Part shown: positions 17,140 through 25,879 of the stretch, piece by piece
Layout: every line of letters begins with the position of its first letter
How positions within the stretch are numbered: the stretch's first letter is position 1
Assembly (NCBI GenBank): GCA_021811865.1
Contig: JAKAQB010000001.1
Span: forward strand, 74,162-138,161
DNA length: 64,000 nt
Direction of reading: 5' to 3'
Source: Actinomycetes bacterium
Lineage (GTDB): Bacteria > Actinomycetota > Acidimicrobiia > Acidimicrobiales > Palsa-688
Position numbers and translations under genes: made by a program
Notes under the pieces: generated by a model
What the model was told of the DNA's origin: nothing
Databases searched by the model: none
What the model saw: only the letters and a program-made list of their open reading frames with translations

Positions 17140-18461
17140 CCCAAGGGGGCTTCGGCCCGGCGGCGTCGTTCCGCTACGCCGGCTCGGACCTGGACCCCGC
17201 CGCCGGGGTGCTCCGGTGCCGCTACGAGCTCGACGGCCACACCTTCGAGGAGCGGGTCGCCTCCCCGGGCGGGGAGTGGGGCACGCCGGCGGCCGCCGAA
17301 GCCGCCCGGCTCGTCTACCTGCTGGCGGGCGTCTCCTATTACAAGGCGGGCGCCCCGCCAGTCGTCGACCTCGCTGATACCCCCGTCCGGGGCGGGGACC
17401 TCGACATGCTGCGCCTGTTCTACGTCGAGGGGCTCGGGGAGCTCGCCCACCGCAACGGCCTCGACCTCACCGGGCTGCGCTTCGAGGGCGGGGCTCCGGC
17501 GGGCGCTGCCGCCGCCCTTGCTGCGCCGGCCCGGGGGCGCCCCCTGGTCCCCTTCGGTGGCGGCATCGACTCGATCGTCACCGTGGAAGCCGTGCGGGCG
17601 CGCGCTGCGAGCACAACGCTGTTCGTGCTGAGCGGCGAGGGCGACCGCTTCGCCGCCATCGAGGACGCCGCTGCCGTCACCGGCCTGCCGGTCGCCCGGG
17701 CGAGCCGACGCATCGATGAGACCATCCTGTCGTCCGCGTCCCGGGGTTGGCTCAACGGGCACGTGCCGGTGACCGGCATCCTGTCAGCGATCGCGGTCCT
17801 CGTCGCCGTCGTGCACGGCCACGACGCCGTGGTCATGTCCAACGAGTGGTCGGCGTCGGTCGGCAATGCTGACGGCGTCAACCACCAGTGGTCCAAGGGC
17901 TGGGCGTTCGAGCAGGCGCTCTGCGCGCAGCTCGCCCGATCCTTCGCTCCCTCGGCACCCGGGTACTTCTCCTTCCTCCGGCCGTGGAGCGAGCTGTGGG
18001 TCGCCCGGCGCTTCGCCGGGCTCGACCGCTACCACCCGGTGTTCCGCAGCTGCAACCGGGCGTTTGCCGTTGACCCAGGCCGGAGGTTGGATCACTGGTG
18101 CGGCGAGTGCGACAAGTGCTGCTTCATCGACCTGATCCTGGCGCCGTGGCTGCCCGCTGACCGGCTGGGAGCGGTGTTCGGCGGGAGCGAGCCGCTCCGT
18201 GACCCAGCCCGCACGGCGCAGTTCCGCACCCTCGTCGGGCTGTCGAGCGACCCGAAGCCGTGGGAGTGCGTCGGCGACGTCGAGGAGTGCGCCGCCGCCG
18301 CCGTCCTGGCAGCTGGCCGCCCGGACCGCTCCGACACGGCCTTGCTGCAGGCCCTGGCCGCCGACCTCGGCCCGTCCACCCCCAACGCCGACCGCCTGCT
18401 CGCCCCCATGGGGCCGAGCGCCGTGCCCGATCGGTATGCGCTCCACGATCTCCTGGTCTGA
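17136..18461 (+). CDS. murL: UDP-MurNAc-L-Ala-L-Glu epimerase MurL
   Basis: The 441-residue protein resembles MurL, the ATP-dependent epimerase that converts the terminal L-Glu of UDP-MurNAc-L-Ala-L-Glu to D-Glu, first described in Xanthomonas oryzae. Visible features are a PP-loop-like VPFGGGIDSIVT at about 138-149, the SNEWSASVGN and GVNHQWSKG segments (235-255), YFSFLRPWSEL, FRSCNRAF, and a Cys-rich patch WCGECDKCCF (321-330). Context supports the call strongly: its start overlaps the ddl stop (ATGA) and a MurD homologue overlaps its 3' end by 26 bp. With MurD2 it gives a route to D-Glu that does not need glutamate racemase. Confidence 0.85.
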   Translation: MTQGGFGPAASFRYAGSDLDPAAGVLRCRYELDGHTFEERVASPGGEWGTPAAAEAARLVYLLAGVSYYKAGAPPVVDLADTPVRGGDLDMLRLFYVEGLGELAHRNGLDLTGLRFEGGAPAGAAAALAAPARGRPLVPFGGGIDSIVTVEAVRARAASTTLFVLSGEGDRFAAIEDAAAVTGLPVARASRRIDETILSSASRGWLNGHVPVTGILSAIAVLVAVVHGHDAVVMSNEWSASVGNADGVNHQWSKGWAFEQALCAQLARSFAPSAPGYFSFLRPWSELWVARRFAGLDRYHPVFRSCNRAFAVDPGRRLDHWCGECDKCCFIDLILAPWLPADRLGAVFGGSEPLRDPARTAQFRTLVGLSSDPKPWECVGDVEECAAAAVLAAGRPDRSDTALLQALAADLGPSTPNADRLLAPMGPSAVPDRYALHDLLV

Positions 18462-19863
18462 CCTGCGTGGGCGCCGCGTCGGCGTGTGGGGCGCCCGCGT
18501 CGAGGGAGCCGCCAACCTCCGCAAGCTCGCGGAGCTCGGCGTCGCCCCGGAGGTCGTCGTCGACGACCACGTGGCGGGGCCGGTGGAAGGTCACGAGGTG
18601 GTCGGCGGCGAGGCCGGGCTCGGCCGGCTCCAGGCGTGCGACGTGGTGGTGAAGTCGCCGGGCATCAGCCGTCACCTCCCCGAGGTCGCCGCCCTGGAGG
18701 AGGCCGGCGTGACCGTCACCGGCGGTCTCGCACTGTGGCTGGAGGAGGCGGACCTCGACCGGGTCGTGTGCATCACCGGGTCGAAGGGCAAGAGCACGAC
18801 GACGGCGGTCGCCGGGCACCTCGCCACCGGGCTCGGGCGGATGGTGTTCGTCGGCGGCAACCTGGGCCTGCCGCCGTGGGACCCGGCGGCCACCGACCCG
18901 GGCGAGGTGGCCGACCTGTGGGTGCTCGAGACCTCGAGCTTCCAGGCCGCTGACGTCGCCACCTCCCCGCCCGTCGTGGTCGTCACGGCGCTCTCCCCCG
19001 ACCACCTCGACTGGCACGGCGATGTCGCCACCTACTACAGGGACAAGCTGTCGCTTTGCAGCCGGCCTGGCGCCGAGGTCACCGTCGCCAACGGCGACGA
19101 CCCGACCGTGCACGAGCACGAGGTCCTGCTCGGGCCGCGGGTCCGCTGGGTCAGGCTCGAAGCGGGTCCGCCACCGTCCTGGGTCGAGAGGCTCGGGCTG
19201 CTCGGCGACCACAACCGCCGCAACGCCCTCTTGGCGGCCGCCGCCCTCGACGCCGCCGGCGTCGCGGGGGCCGGCGACACGCAGCGCCTCGAGCGTGCCG
19301 CCGCCGGCTTCGAGCCCCTCCCCAGCCGGCTGCGGCCCGTCGCCACCGTGGCCGGGGTGACCTTCGTGGACGACAGCCTCTCCACCAACGTGCTACCAAC
19401 CCTGGCTGCCCTCGATGTGTTCGACGGCCGCCGGGTTGCCCTGCTGGCCGGCGGCCACGACCGGGGCATCGATTACACACCCCTGGCGGAGCGCCTGGTG
19501 CGCCGGCCGTCCCCGACGCTGCTCGTAGCCCTCCCCGACAACGGCGAGCGCATCACGTCGGCGGTGCGGGAGGTCGCCGCGGGTCGCCGGTCGCCGGCGG
19601 TGCGGGAGGTCGACGACCTGGCGGACGGCGTCCGCCAGGCCTGGCAGTGGGCCCGGCCCGACGGCGTGGTGCTCCTGTCACCGGCCGCGGCCAGCTTCGG
19701 GCGCTACCGGGACTACAGGGACCGCTCAGCCGCCTTCGCGGCGGCGGTCGCCGCCCTCGGCAGCTCGGGTCGCTCGGGTGGCTCGGGTCGCTCGGCACAG
19801 GAGCCCCGGATCAGCCACGATGCCCCCGGAGGGCGGCGACCACCCCGTCGTAGCGGCCCGTGA
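18436..19863 (+). CDS. murD2: MurD2, UDP-MurNAc-L-alanine:L-glutamate ligase (Mur ligase)
   Basis: The 475-residue Mur ligase has an N-terminal Rossmann start (GRRVGVWGARVEGAANL), ATP loop GSKGKSTTTAV, SSFQAADV, SPDHLDWHG and YRDKLSL of the central domain, the LLGDHNRRNALLAAAA linker, and a C-terminal domain with DDSLSTN, LLAGGHDRGIDY and SPAAASFGRYRDY. These are MurD traits. Because murL precedes it, I infer that it is the L-Glu-adding MurD2 rather than the D-Glu-adding MurD. Sequence alone does not settle this. ATG 18436 lies inside murL in another frame; it gives a normal MurD length. The last 35 residues are Gly/Ser/Arg-rich and run 53 bp into the convergent putA gene. Confidence 0.78.
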   Translation: MRSTISWSDLRGRRVGVWGARVEGAANLRKLAELGVAPEVVVDDHVAGPVEGHEVVGGEAGLGRLQACDVVVKSPGISRHLPEVAALEEAGVTVTGGLALWLEEADLDRVVCITGSKGKSTTTAVAGHLATGLGRMVFVGGNLGLPPWDPAATDPGEVADLWVLETSSFQAADVATSPPVVVVTALSPDHLDWHGDVATYYRDKLSLCSRPGAEVTVANGDDPTVHEHEVLLGPRVRWVRLEAGPPPSWVERLGLLGDHNRRNALLAAAALDAAGVAGAGDTQRLERAAAGFEPLPSRLRPVATVAGVTFVDDSLSTNVLPTLAALDVFDGRRVALLAGGHDRGIDYTPLAERLVRRPSPTLLVALPDNGERITSAVREVAAGRRSPAVREVDDLADGVRQAWQWARPDGVVLLSPAAASFGRYRDYRDRSAAFAAAVAALGSSGRSGGSGRSAQEPRISHDAPGGRRPPRRSGP

Positions 19864-22800
19864 GATTGCCGTGGCGATGCAGGCTGACGCTCACCGCCTG
19901 CTCGCGCACCCAGCGCTCGGCCTCGACGGCCGGGTCGGCCACCACCGGCGAGCGGTCCACCCACACGCCCCGGTCGTAGGCGGCGAGAAGGGTGTCGCCG
20001 GCGACGGCGCCGAGGATCCGTACCTTGTCCCAGCCGCCGGCGCCCGCCCGGACGACGAAGTCCGGGTCATCCTCCACCATCGACACGGCCTCCCCGCCTC
20101 GTGGCTCGGCGCTGCTGACCGTCACGGCGGCACCTGCGGCATGGCCGGCGGCGGTGGCGAGGGCGAGGTCGCGGTCGGTCACTCCCGAGCCCGCCCGGAT
20201 GAGGACGCAGTGCAGCGGGAGGTGGCGCAGCACGTTCGCCTCGGCGGCCAGGGCGCTCGGGTCGACCGGGGCGAGCGCGCCTGTCAGCTCGGCGCGCACG
20301 GCGTCGCCGAACGCCTGAGGCGTGCCCTCCCAGCTCCCACGCCACCTCCCGAGGCTGGCAACGTAGTGGGGCCCCCCGGCCTTGGCGCCGGGCCCCACCA
20401 CCGACCGCTTCCAACCGCCGAAGGGTTGGCGCCGGACGACGGCACCAGTGATGTGGCGGTTGACGTAGAGGTTCCCGGCCTCCACCCGGTCGACCCAGCG
20501 GGAGATCTCGGCCGGGTCGAGGCTGTGCAAGCCGGCGGTGAGACCGTAGGCCGGCCGGTTCTGCCACGTGATGGCCTCGTCGAGGTCGGCGGCCCGCATG
20601 AGGCCGAGCACCGGTCCGAAGCACTCGGTGAGGTGGAAGGGCGAGCCGGGGGCCACGCCGAGCTTGATGCCAGGCGACCACAGCTGCGGGTTGGCAGGGT
20701 CCTGGCGGGGCTCGAGCAGCCACCTCTCACCGGGCTCGAGGCGGGTGAGCGCCGAGGCCAACGGCTCCTCCGCCGGTCGGATCAGAGGACCGAGGGTGGT
20801 CGCCGGGTCGTAGGCCGGGCCGGGCCGGAGGCTGGCGGCGGCATCTGCGAGTTGGCGGCGGAACCGCTCGTCGTCGTAAACCGACGCCTCGACGATGGCG
20901 AGGCTCGCTGCCGAGCACTTCTGTCCGGCGTGGCCGAACGCCGAGTGCACCAGGTCAGCGACCGCCCGGTCGAGGTCGGCCGCGGCGGTGACGACGATCG
21001 CGTTCTTGCCGCTCGTCTCGGCGTGCAGGTGCAGGTCCGGCCGCCATCCGAGGAACAGCCGAGCAGTGTCCCACGACCCGGTCAGCACCACCGCCCCGAC
21101 GTCAGGGTGGGTTACCAGGCGCCGGCCGGCATCGTCGTCCGCTGTGGGAACGAAGTGCAGGGCGCTGCGGGGCGCGCCGGCGTCCCAGCAGGCCTGGGCG
21201 ATCGCCCAGGCCACGGCGACCGTCTCGGGAGCTGGCTTGAACACGACCGTGTTGCCCGCCGCAAGCGCCGCCAGCACCCCGCCGGCGGGGATGGCGAGGG
21301 GGAAGTTCCACGGTGGTACCACGGCGACGGTCCCGATCGGCTGGAAGCGGTCGCCGGCCGCTTCCAGCTCGGCCGCCCGGTCGGCGTAGTAGCGGGCGAA
21401 GTCCACCGCTTCGGACACCTCCGGGTCGGACTCGGAGAAGGTCTTGCCGCCGTCGTGGGCCATCAGTCCGATCAGCTGGCCGCGCCGTTCTGAGAGGGCG
21501 TCGGCCACGGCGTGCAGCACCTTGCCTCGTGACGTTCCCGGAACCGCCGCCCATCCCTCGCGACCCGCCACCGCTCTGGCCACGGCACGGTCGACGAGCT
21601 CCACTGGTGACTGCACCCAGCGGTAGGCCGGGCGGCCGGCGGCGGAGGGGTCCCGGCCCACGCCGTCCGCCGGCGACTCCACGGCGTCCCCATCCACGAC
21701 GGCGGGGATGACGTGGCCGTCCGGCCACGGCTCCGCCGTGAGGTGGTCCACCAGCCACCGGCGGTTGGCCGCTCTGGTGAGGTCGGTGTCGGGCTCGTTG
21801 GCGAACCAGTCAGAGGTGGCGCCCGTCGCCGGGGAGGCAGGTCCGGTGCGGTCCTGTGACCGGAGGGTCGTCACGGTGGGCTCGTGCGACGCGGCGACCG
21901 ACGCCTCGAACCGGCGGCGCTCCTGCCCCCACGCCGGCGAGCCGACGCCGAGGGCGAACTGGTTGCGGAGGAAGTTGTCGGGCCCGGTGTTCTCGTCGAA
22001 GCGCCGTACCAGATAGGCGATGGCCGACTCGTGATCGGCGCGGGCGACGATCGGGGCGTACAGCAACAGGCTGCCGGCGGCGTCGCGCACCGGGTGGGCG
22101 GCGGAACCGGCCATGCCCTCGAGCATCTCCACCTCCACCATCCCCGGCACCTGGCGGTCGGCTGCCAGCGTGAGCGCCCAGGCAAGCTCGAAGAGGTTGT
22201 GGCTGGCTACCCCGAGCCGGACGGCGCCGGCGTTGGACGGATCGAGGGCGACGTCGAGCATCCGCTTGTAGTTGGCGTCGACCTCTGCCTTGGTCGGGTA
22301 CGGCGCCGGCGCCCACCCCGCCAGCTCCGCCTCCACCTTCTCCATGGCGAGGTTGGCGCCCTTCACGATCCGGACCTTGACCACGCCTCCCCCGTCCGCG
22401 CGGCGCTGGCGCGCCCACGACATCAGGTCCTGCAGGACGGGGAGGGAGTCGGGGATGTAGGCCTGCAGGACGATGCCGGCGTCGAGGGGCCGGTAGGCGG
22501 GTTCGGAGAGCACCCGCTGGAACACCTCGACGGTCAGCTCCAAGTCGCGGTACTCCTCCATGTCCAGGTTGACGAACTTCGCCGGATGGGCTTCACGAGC
22601 GGCGTCGTAGAGGCGGCGAAGCCGCCCGGAGACCCGGTCCACCTCACTGTCGAAGGCGGCGTGGTTGATCTGGGCGCAGACGGACGTGACCTTCACCGAC
22701 ACGTAGTCCACGTCGGGCCGGCGCAGCAGCCCGACGACGCCGGCGAGGCGCCGGTCTGCCTCGTCGTCGCCGAGGATCGCCTCCCCGAGCAGGTTCAGGT

Positions 22801-23236
22801 TGAGGCGGATGCCCTCGGCCCGCCGGCGGGCGATGTGGCGACGCAGCGGCCGGTCCTCGGCGGCGATCACGTAGCCGGCGAGCTCGGCGCGCAAACGAGC
22901 GGCGACGAGGGGCATCACCAGGCGGGGGTATCGCCTGGCGGCCGCTGTCCCGGCGCTGAGCAGCAGGCGGTCGCCGGGGCCGAGGAAGCGGGGGGATCCG
23001 AGCTCGTCGACCAGCGCCCGCAGCTGCCCCGCCGCCCGGGCCGGTTCCCGGGTCCTCAGCACCTCGTCGGTGAGAGCGATGATGAACGCAAGGCCGGAGC
23101 GGTCGTCGAGGAGGCGCGCCACGCGCGCCTGCGCCGCCCGCTCCCGCCGTCCCCGCTCCGCATCGGTGCCTGCTTGGAGCCGCTCGGCGAGGCGGACGGC
23201 CCGCCCGGTCAGGATGTCGTCGCGTGCAACCGCCAC
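19811..23236 (-). CDS. putA: Bifunctional proline dehydrogenase / glutamate-gamma-semialdehyde dehydrogenase (PutA)
   Basis: The 1141-residue protein oxidises proline to glutamate in two steps. Residues to about 470 form the FAD-binding proline dehydrogenase barrel (DYVSVKVTSVCAQIN, KFVNLDMEEYRDL, KVRIVKGANLAMEK, GVASHNLFE, EMLEGMA). Then follows an aldehyde dehydrogenase domain with PPWNFPLAIPAGG, VVFKPAPETV, AETSGKNAIVV (catalytic Glu region) and AFGHAGQKCSAASLA (nucleophilic Cys). The DNA-binding domain of enterobacterial PutA is absent. About 130 C-terminal residues lack an obvious match. GTG 23236 was chosen because TACGCT (23243-23248) lies six bases upstream and homology begins there. 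It overlaps murD2 tail to tail. Confidence 0.93.
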   Translation of the reverse strand: MAVARDDILTGRAVRLAERLQAGTDAERGRRERAAQARVARLLDDRSGLAFIIALTDEVLRTREPARAAGQLRALVDELGSPRFLGPGDRLLLSAGTAAARRYPRLVMPLVAARLRAELAGYVIAAEDRPLRRHIARRRAEGIRLNLNLLGEAILGDDEADRRLAGVVGLLRRPDVDYVSVKVTSVCAQINHAAFDSEVDRVSGRLRRLYDAAREAHPAKFVNLDMEEYRDLELTVEVFQRVLSEPAYRPLDAGIVLQAYIPDSLPVLQDLMSWARQRRADGGGVVKVRIVKGANLAMEKVEAELAGWAPAPYPTKAEVDANYKRMLDVALDPSNAGAVRLGVASHNLFELAWALTLAADRQVPGMVEVEMLEGMAGSAAHPVRDAAGSLLLYAPIVARADHESAIAYLVRRFDENTGPDNFLRNQFALGVGSPAWGQERRRFEASVAASHEPTVTTLRSQDRTGPASPATGATSDWFANEPDTDLTRAANRRWLVDHLTAEPWPDGHVIPAVVDGDAVESPADGVGRDPSAAGRPAYRWVQSPVELVDRAVARAVAGREGWAAVPGTSRGKVLHAVADALSERRGQLIGLMAHDGGKTFSESDPEVSEAVDFARYYADRAAELEAAGDRFQPIGTVAVVPPWNFPLAIPAGGVLAALAAGNTVVFKPAPETVAVAWAIAQACWDAGAPRSALHFVPTADDDAGRRLVTHPDVGAVVLTGSWDTARLFLGWRPDLHLHAETSGKNAIVVTAAADLDRAVADLVHSAFGHAGQKCSAASLAIVEASVYDDERFRRQLADAAASLRPGPAYDPATTLGPLIRPAEEPLASALTRLEPGERWLLEPRQDPANPQLWSPGIKLGVAPGSPFHLTECFGPVLGLMRAADLDEAITWQNRPAYGLTAGLHSLDPAEISRWVDRVEAGNLYVNRHITGAVVRRQPFGGWKRSVVGPGAKAGGPHYVASLGRWRGSWEGTPQAFGDAVRAELTGALAPVDPSALAAEANVLRHLPLHCVLIRAGSGVTDRDLALATAAGHAAGAAVTVSSAEPRGGEAVSMVEDDPDFVVRAGAGGWDKVRILGAVAGDTLLAAYDRGVWVDRSPVVADPAVEAERWVREQAVSVSLHRHGNLTGRYDGVVAALRGHRG

Positions 23237-23307
23237 GGCCCGAGCGTACCGGTGGCTCCCGGCGCTGGTTCGTTGGTGTAGGCCATCGGCGGGCAGCATG
23301 GGGCCGT

Positions 23308-25869
23308 ATGGTGGCCCTCTCGACCCTCGCGGAGATCGCCGCCACGGCACGCCACGCCGATGAGGCGTTCGAGGGTTTCGTGGGTTGGGTCGGCCAGCAG
23401 GGCATCACCCTCTACGCCGCCCAGGAGGAGGCGCTCCTAGAGGTCTTCGCCGGCAGCCATGTGATCCTCAACACCCCGACGGGGTCCGGCAAGAGCCTGG
23501 TCGCCCTGGGCGCTCACGTGGCCGCAATGGCCGAGGGCCGGCGCTCGTTCTACACGGCGCCGATCAAGGCGCTGGTCTCGGAGAAGTTCTTCGCCCTCTG
23601 CGAGCAGCTCGGCGCCGAGCGGGTCGGGATGCTGACCGGCGACACCACCATCAACCCGGTGGCGCCGGTCGTGTGCGCCACCGCCGAGATCGTGGCCAAC
23701 ATGGCGCTGCGTTCCGGCGCCGGCGCTGCTGTCGACCAGGTCGTGATGGACGAGTTCCACTTCTACGGTGACCCCGACCGCGGTTGGGCGTGGCAGGTGC
23801 CGCTCCTCGAGCTGACCGGCGCGCAGTTCCTCCTGATGTCGGCGACGCTCGGGGACACCGGCCGGATCGAGGAGGGCCTGTGCCGGCGTACGCGGCGGCC
23901 GGTTGCAGTGGTCCGTTCGGCCATCCGCCCGGTTCCCCTCCACTTCGAGTACCGGCGCACCCCGCTGCACGAGACCGTCGACCAGCTCCTCTCCTCCGAC
24001 CAGGCGCCGCTCTACGTCGTGCACTTCACCCAGGCCGCCGCCGTCGCCTTTGCGCAGGCGATGACGTCAGCGTCGGTGACCACCCGCGCCCAGCGGGAGG
24101 ACATCGCCGACGCGGTCGCCGGCTTCCGGTTCGCGCCCGGGTTCGGCCCGACGCTCGCACGGCTGGTCCGCCACGGCATCGGCGTCCACCACGGCGGCAT
24201 GCTCCCCAAGTACCGCCGGCTGGTGGAGCGGCTCACCCAGGCGGGCCTGCTCCGCGTCGTGGCCGGCACCGACACCCTCGGTGTGGGCGTCAACCTTCCG
24301 CTGCGCACGGTTGTCTTCACCGGACTGGCCAAGTACGACGGCACCACGTCGCGCCTGCTCACCGCCCGGGAGCTCCACCAGATCGCGGGAAGGGCTGGGC
24401 GGGCCGGTTTCGACACCTCAGGTCTCGTCGTCGTGCAGGCCCCCGAGCACGTCATCGAGAACGAACGGGCCGTCGAGAAGGCTGCGGGCGACCCCAAGAA
24501 GCTACGCCGCCTCGTCCGCTCCCAGCCACCGAAGGGGTTCGTGCCATGGGATGAGGCCGTCTTCGCACGGATCGTCTCGTCGCCCCCCGAGCCGCTCAGC
24601 CCTCACCTGCGGGTGACGCACGGCCTCGTGCTCGACGTGCTCGACCGGCCGGGCGACGGGTGTGCCGCGCTGCGCCACCTCCTCGTCGACAACGACGAGG
24701 AGCGCCCGGCCCAGCGCCGCCTCGCCCGCCGTGCCATCGCCTTGTACCGCTCGCTTCTGGGCGCCGGTGCCCTCGAGCGCCTCGACGCGCCCGACCACAA
24801 GGGACGCTGGGTGCGGGTCACGACCGACCTGCAAGCTGATTTCGCACTCGACAGCCCCCTCAGCCCCTGGGTCCTCGACGTCCTGCCCCACCTCGACCCC
24901 ACATCCCCGACGGCCGCCCTCGACGTGGTGAGCGTGGTGGAGGCGACGCTCGAGGACCCGGGCGTGGTGCTCGCCGCCCAGCTGGACCGGCTGCGGCGGG
25001 AGGTCCTCGCCGAGCTCAAGGCCCAGGGTGTCGAGTACGAGCAACGCTTGGAGGCGCTCGACCAGCTCGAGCACCCCAAGCCGCTGCGGGACTGGACCTA
25101 CGACCGGTTCAACGCCTACCGCGCCCGCCACCCGTGGGCAGGCGACTTCGACATCCACCCCAAGTCCGTCGCCCGGGATCTCTACGAGCGGGCCATGACC
25201 TTCGGCGAGTACGTCGCTCACTACGGCCTGGCCCGCTCCGAGGGCCTGCTGCTGCGCTACCTGAGCGAGGTGTACAAGGGTCTGGTACGGACCGTCCCCG
25301 AGGATGGGAAGACCGACGACTTGGTGGACCTCACCGAATGGCTGGGGGAGGTCGTCCGGCAGGTCGACTCCTCCCTCATCGACGAGTGGCGTCGGATGGC
25401 GGAGGTCGCCGCCGGGGCGGTGGGGGCTGGTGGCGCGGTGGGGGCTGGTGGCGCGGTGGGGGCGGGGCTGGCTGCCGACGCTGCCGCAGGGGCACCACCG
25501 GTGACGGCCAACCGCCGGGCTTTCCGGGTCATGGTCCGCAACGCCGCGTTCCGACGCGTCGAGCTCGCCGCCCGGCGCGAGCCGGCGGCTCTGGCGGCGA
25601 GCGAGGCACCTGGAGGCTGGAGCAGGTCGGAGTGGGCCACCGCCCTGGACCGGTACTTCGCCGTGCATCCCTCGATCGGCACCGGCGCGGAGGCCCGGTC
25701 TGCCGCCTGGCTGCGGATCGAGGAGGAGCCCGACCGGTGGCGGGTCCGCCAGGTGCTCGACGACCCCGAGGGCTGGCACGACGCGGCGCTCGTCGGATCC
25801 GTCGGGCTCGCCGACTCGGATGCCGCCGGCGAACCGGCGTGGCGGACCGAGAGGGTGGAGGTCCCGTAG
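23308..25869 (+). CDS. DEAD/DEAH-type helicase with DUF3516-like C-terminal region
   Basis: The protein is about 853 residues long, in superfamily 2 (Ski2-like). Motif I is NTPTGSGKSLVALGA, Ia YTAPIKALVSEKF, motif II DEFH (VVMDEFHFYGD), III LLMSATLGD, and VI QIAGRAGRAGF. The rest matches the actinobacterial DUF3516 region, with the long helical body and YERAMTFGEYVAHYGLARSEG. These proteins are presumed RNA helicases of unknown target. ATG 23308 (or GTG 23311) starts just before the conserved domain, 71 bp from the divergent putA start. A short Ala/Gly/Val repeat interrupts the C-terminal third. The stop TAG is part of the -10-like TAGCAT of the next gene. Confidence 0.87.
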   Translation: MVALSTLAEIAATARHADEAFEGFVGWVGQQGITLYAAQEEALLEVFAGSHVILNTPTGSGKSLVALGAHVAAMAEGRRSFYTAPIKALVSEKFFALCEQLGAERVGMLTGDTTINPVAPVVCATAEIVANMALRSGAGAAVDQVVMDEFHFYGDPDRGWAWQVPLLELTGAQFLLMSATLGDTGRIEEGLCRRTRRPVAVVRSAIRPVPLHFEYRRTPLHETVDQLLSSDQAPLYVVHFTQAAAVAFAQAMTSASVTTRAQREDIADAVAGFRFAPGFGPTLARLVRHGIGVHHGGMLPKYRRLVERLTQAGLLRVVAGTDTLGVGVNLPLRTVVFTGLAKYDGTTSRLLTARELHQIAGRAGRAGFDTSGLVVVQAPEHVIENERAVEKAAGDPKKLRRLVRSQPPKGFVPWDEAVFARIVSSPPEPLSPHLRVTHGLVLDVLDRPGDGCAALRHLLVDNDEERPAQRRLARRAIALYRSLLGAGALERLDAPDHKGRWVRVTTDLQADFALDSPLSPWVLDVLPHLDPTSPTAALDVVSVVEATLEDPGVVLAAQLDRLRREVLAELKAQGVEYEQRLEALDQLEHPKPLRDWTYDRFNAYRARHPWAGDFDIHPKSVARDLYERAMTFGEYVAHYGLARSEGLLLRYLSEVYKGLVRTVPEDGKTDDLVDLTEWLGEVVRQVDSSLIDEWRRMAEVAAGAVGAGGAVGAGGAVGAGLAADAAAGAPPVTANRRAFRVMVRNAAFRRVELAARREPAALAASEAPGGWSRSEWATALDRYFAVHPSIGTGAEARSAAWLRIEEEPDRWRVRQVLDDPEGWHDAALVGSVGLADSDAAGEPAWRTERVEVP
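25418..25463 (+). repeat. 18-bp in-frame tandem repeat, about 2.6 copies
   Basis: The unit CGGTGGGGGCTGGTGGCG occurs twice exactly at 25418-25435 and 25436-25453, then in part. It encodes an AVGAGG repeat in the helicase C-terminal region, probably a flexible linker. Exact repeats of a multiple of three bases suggest slippage-prone length variation. Confidence 0.85.
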
Positions 25870-25879
25870 CATCTGGCCT

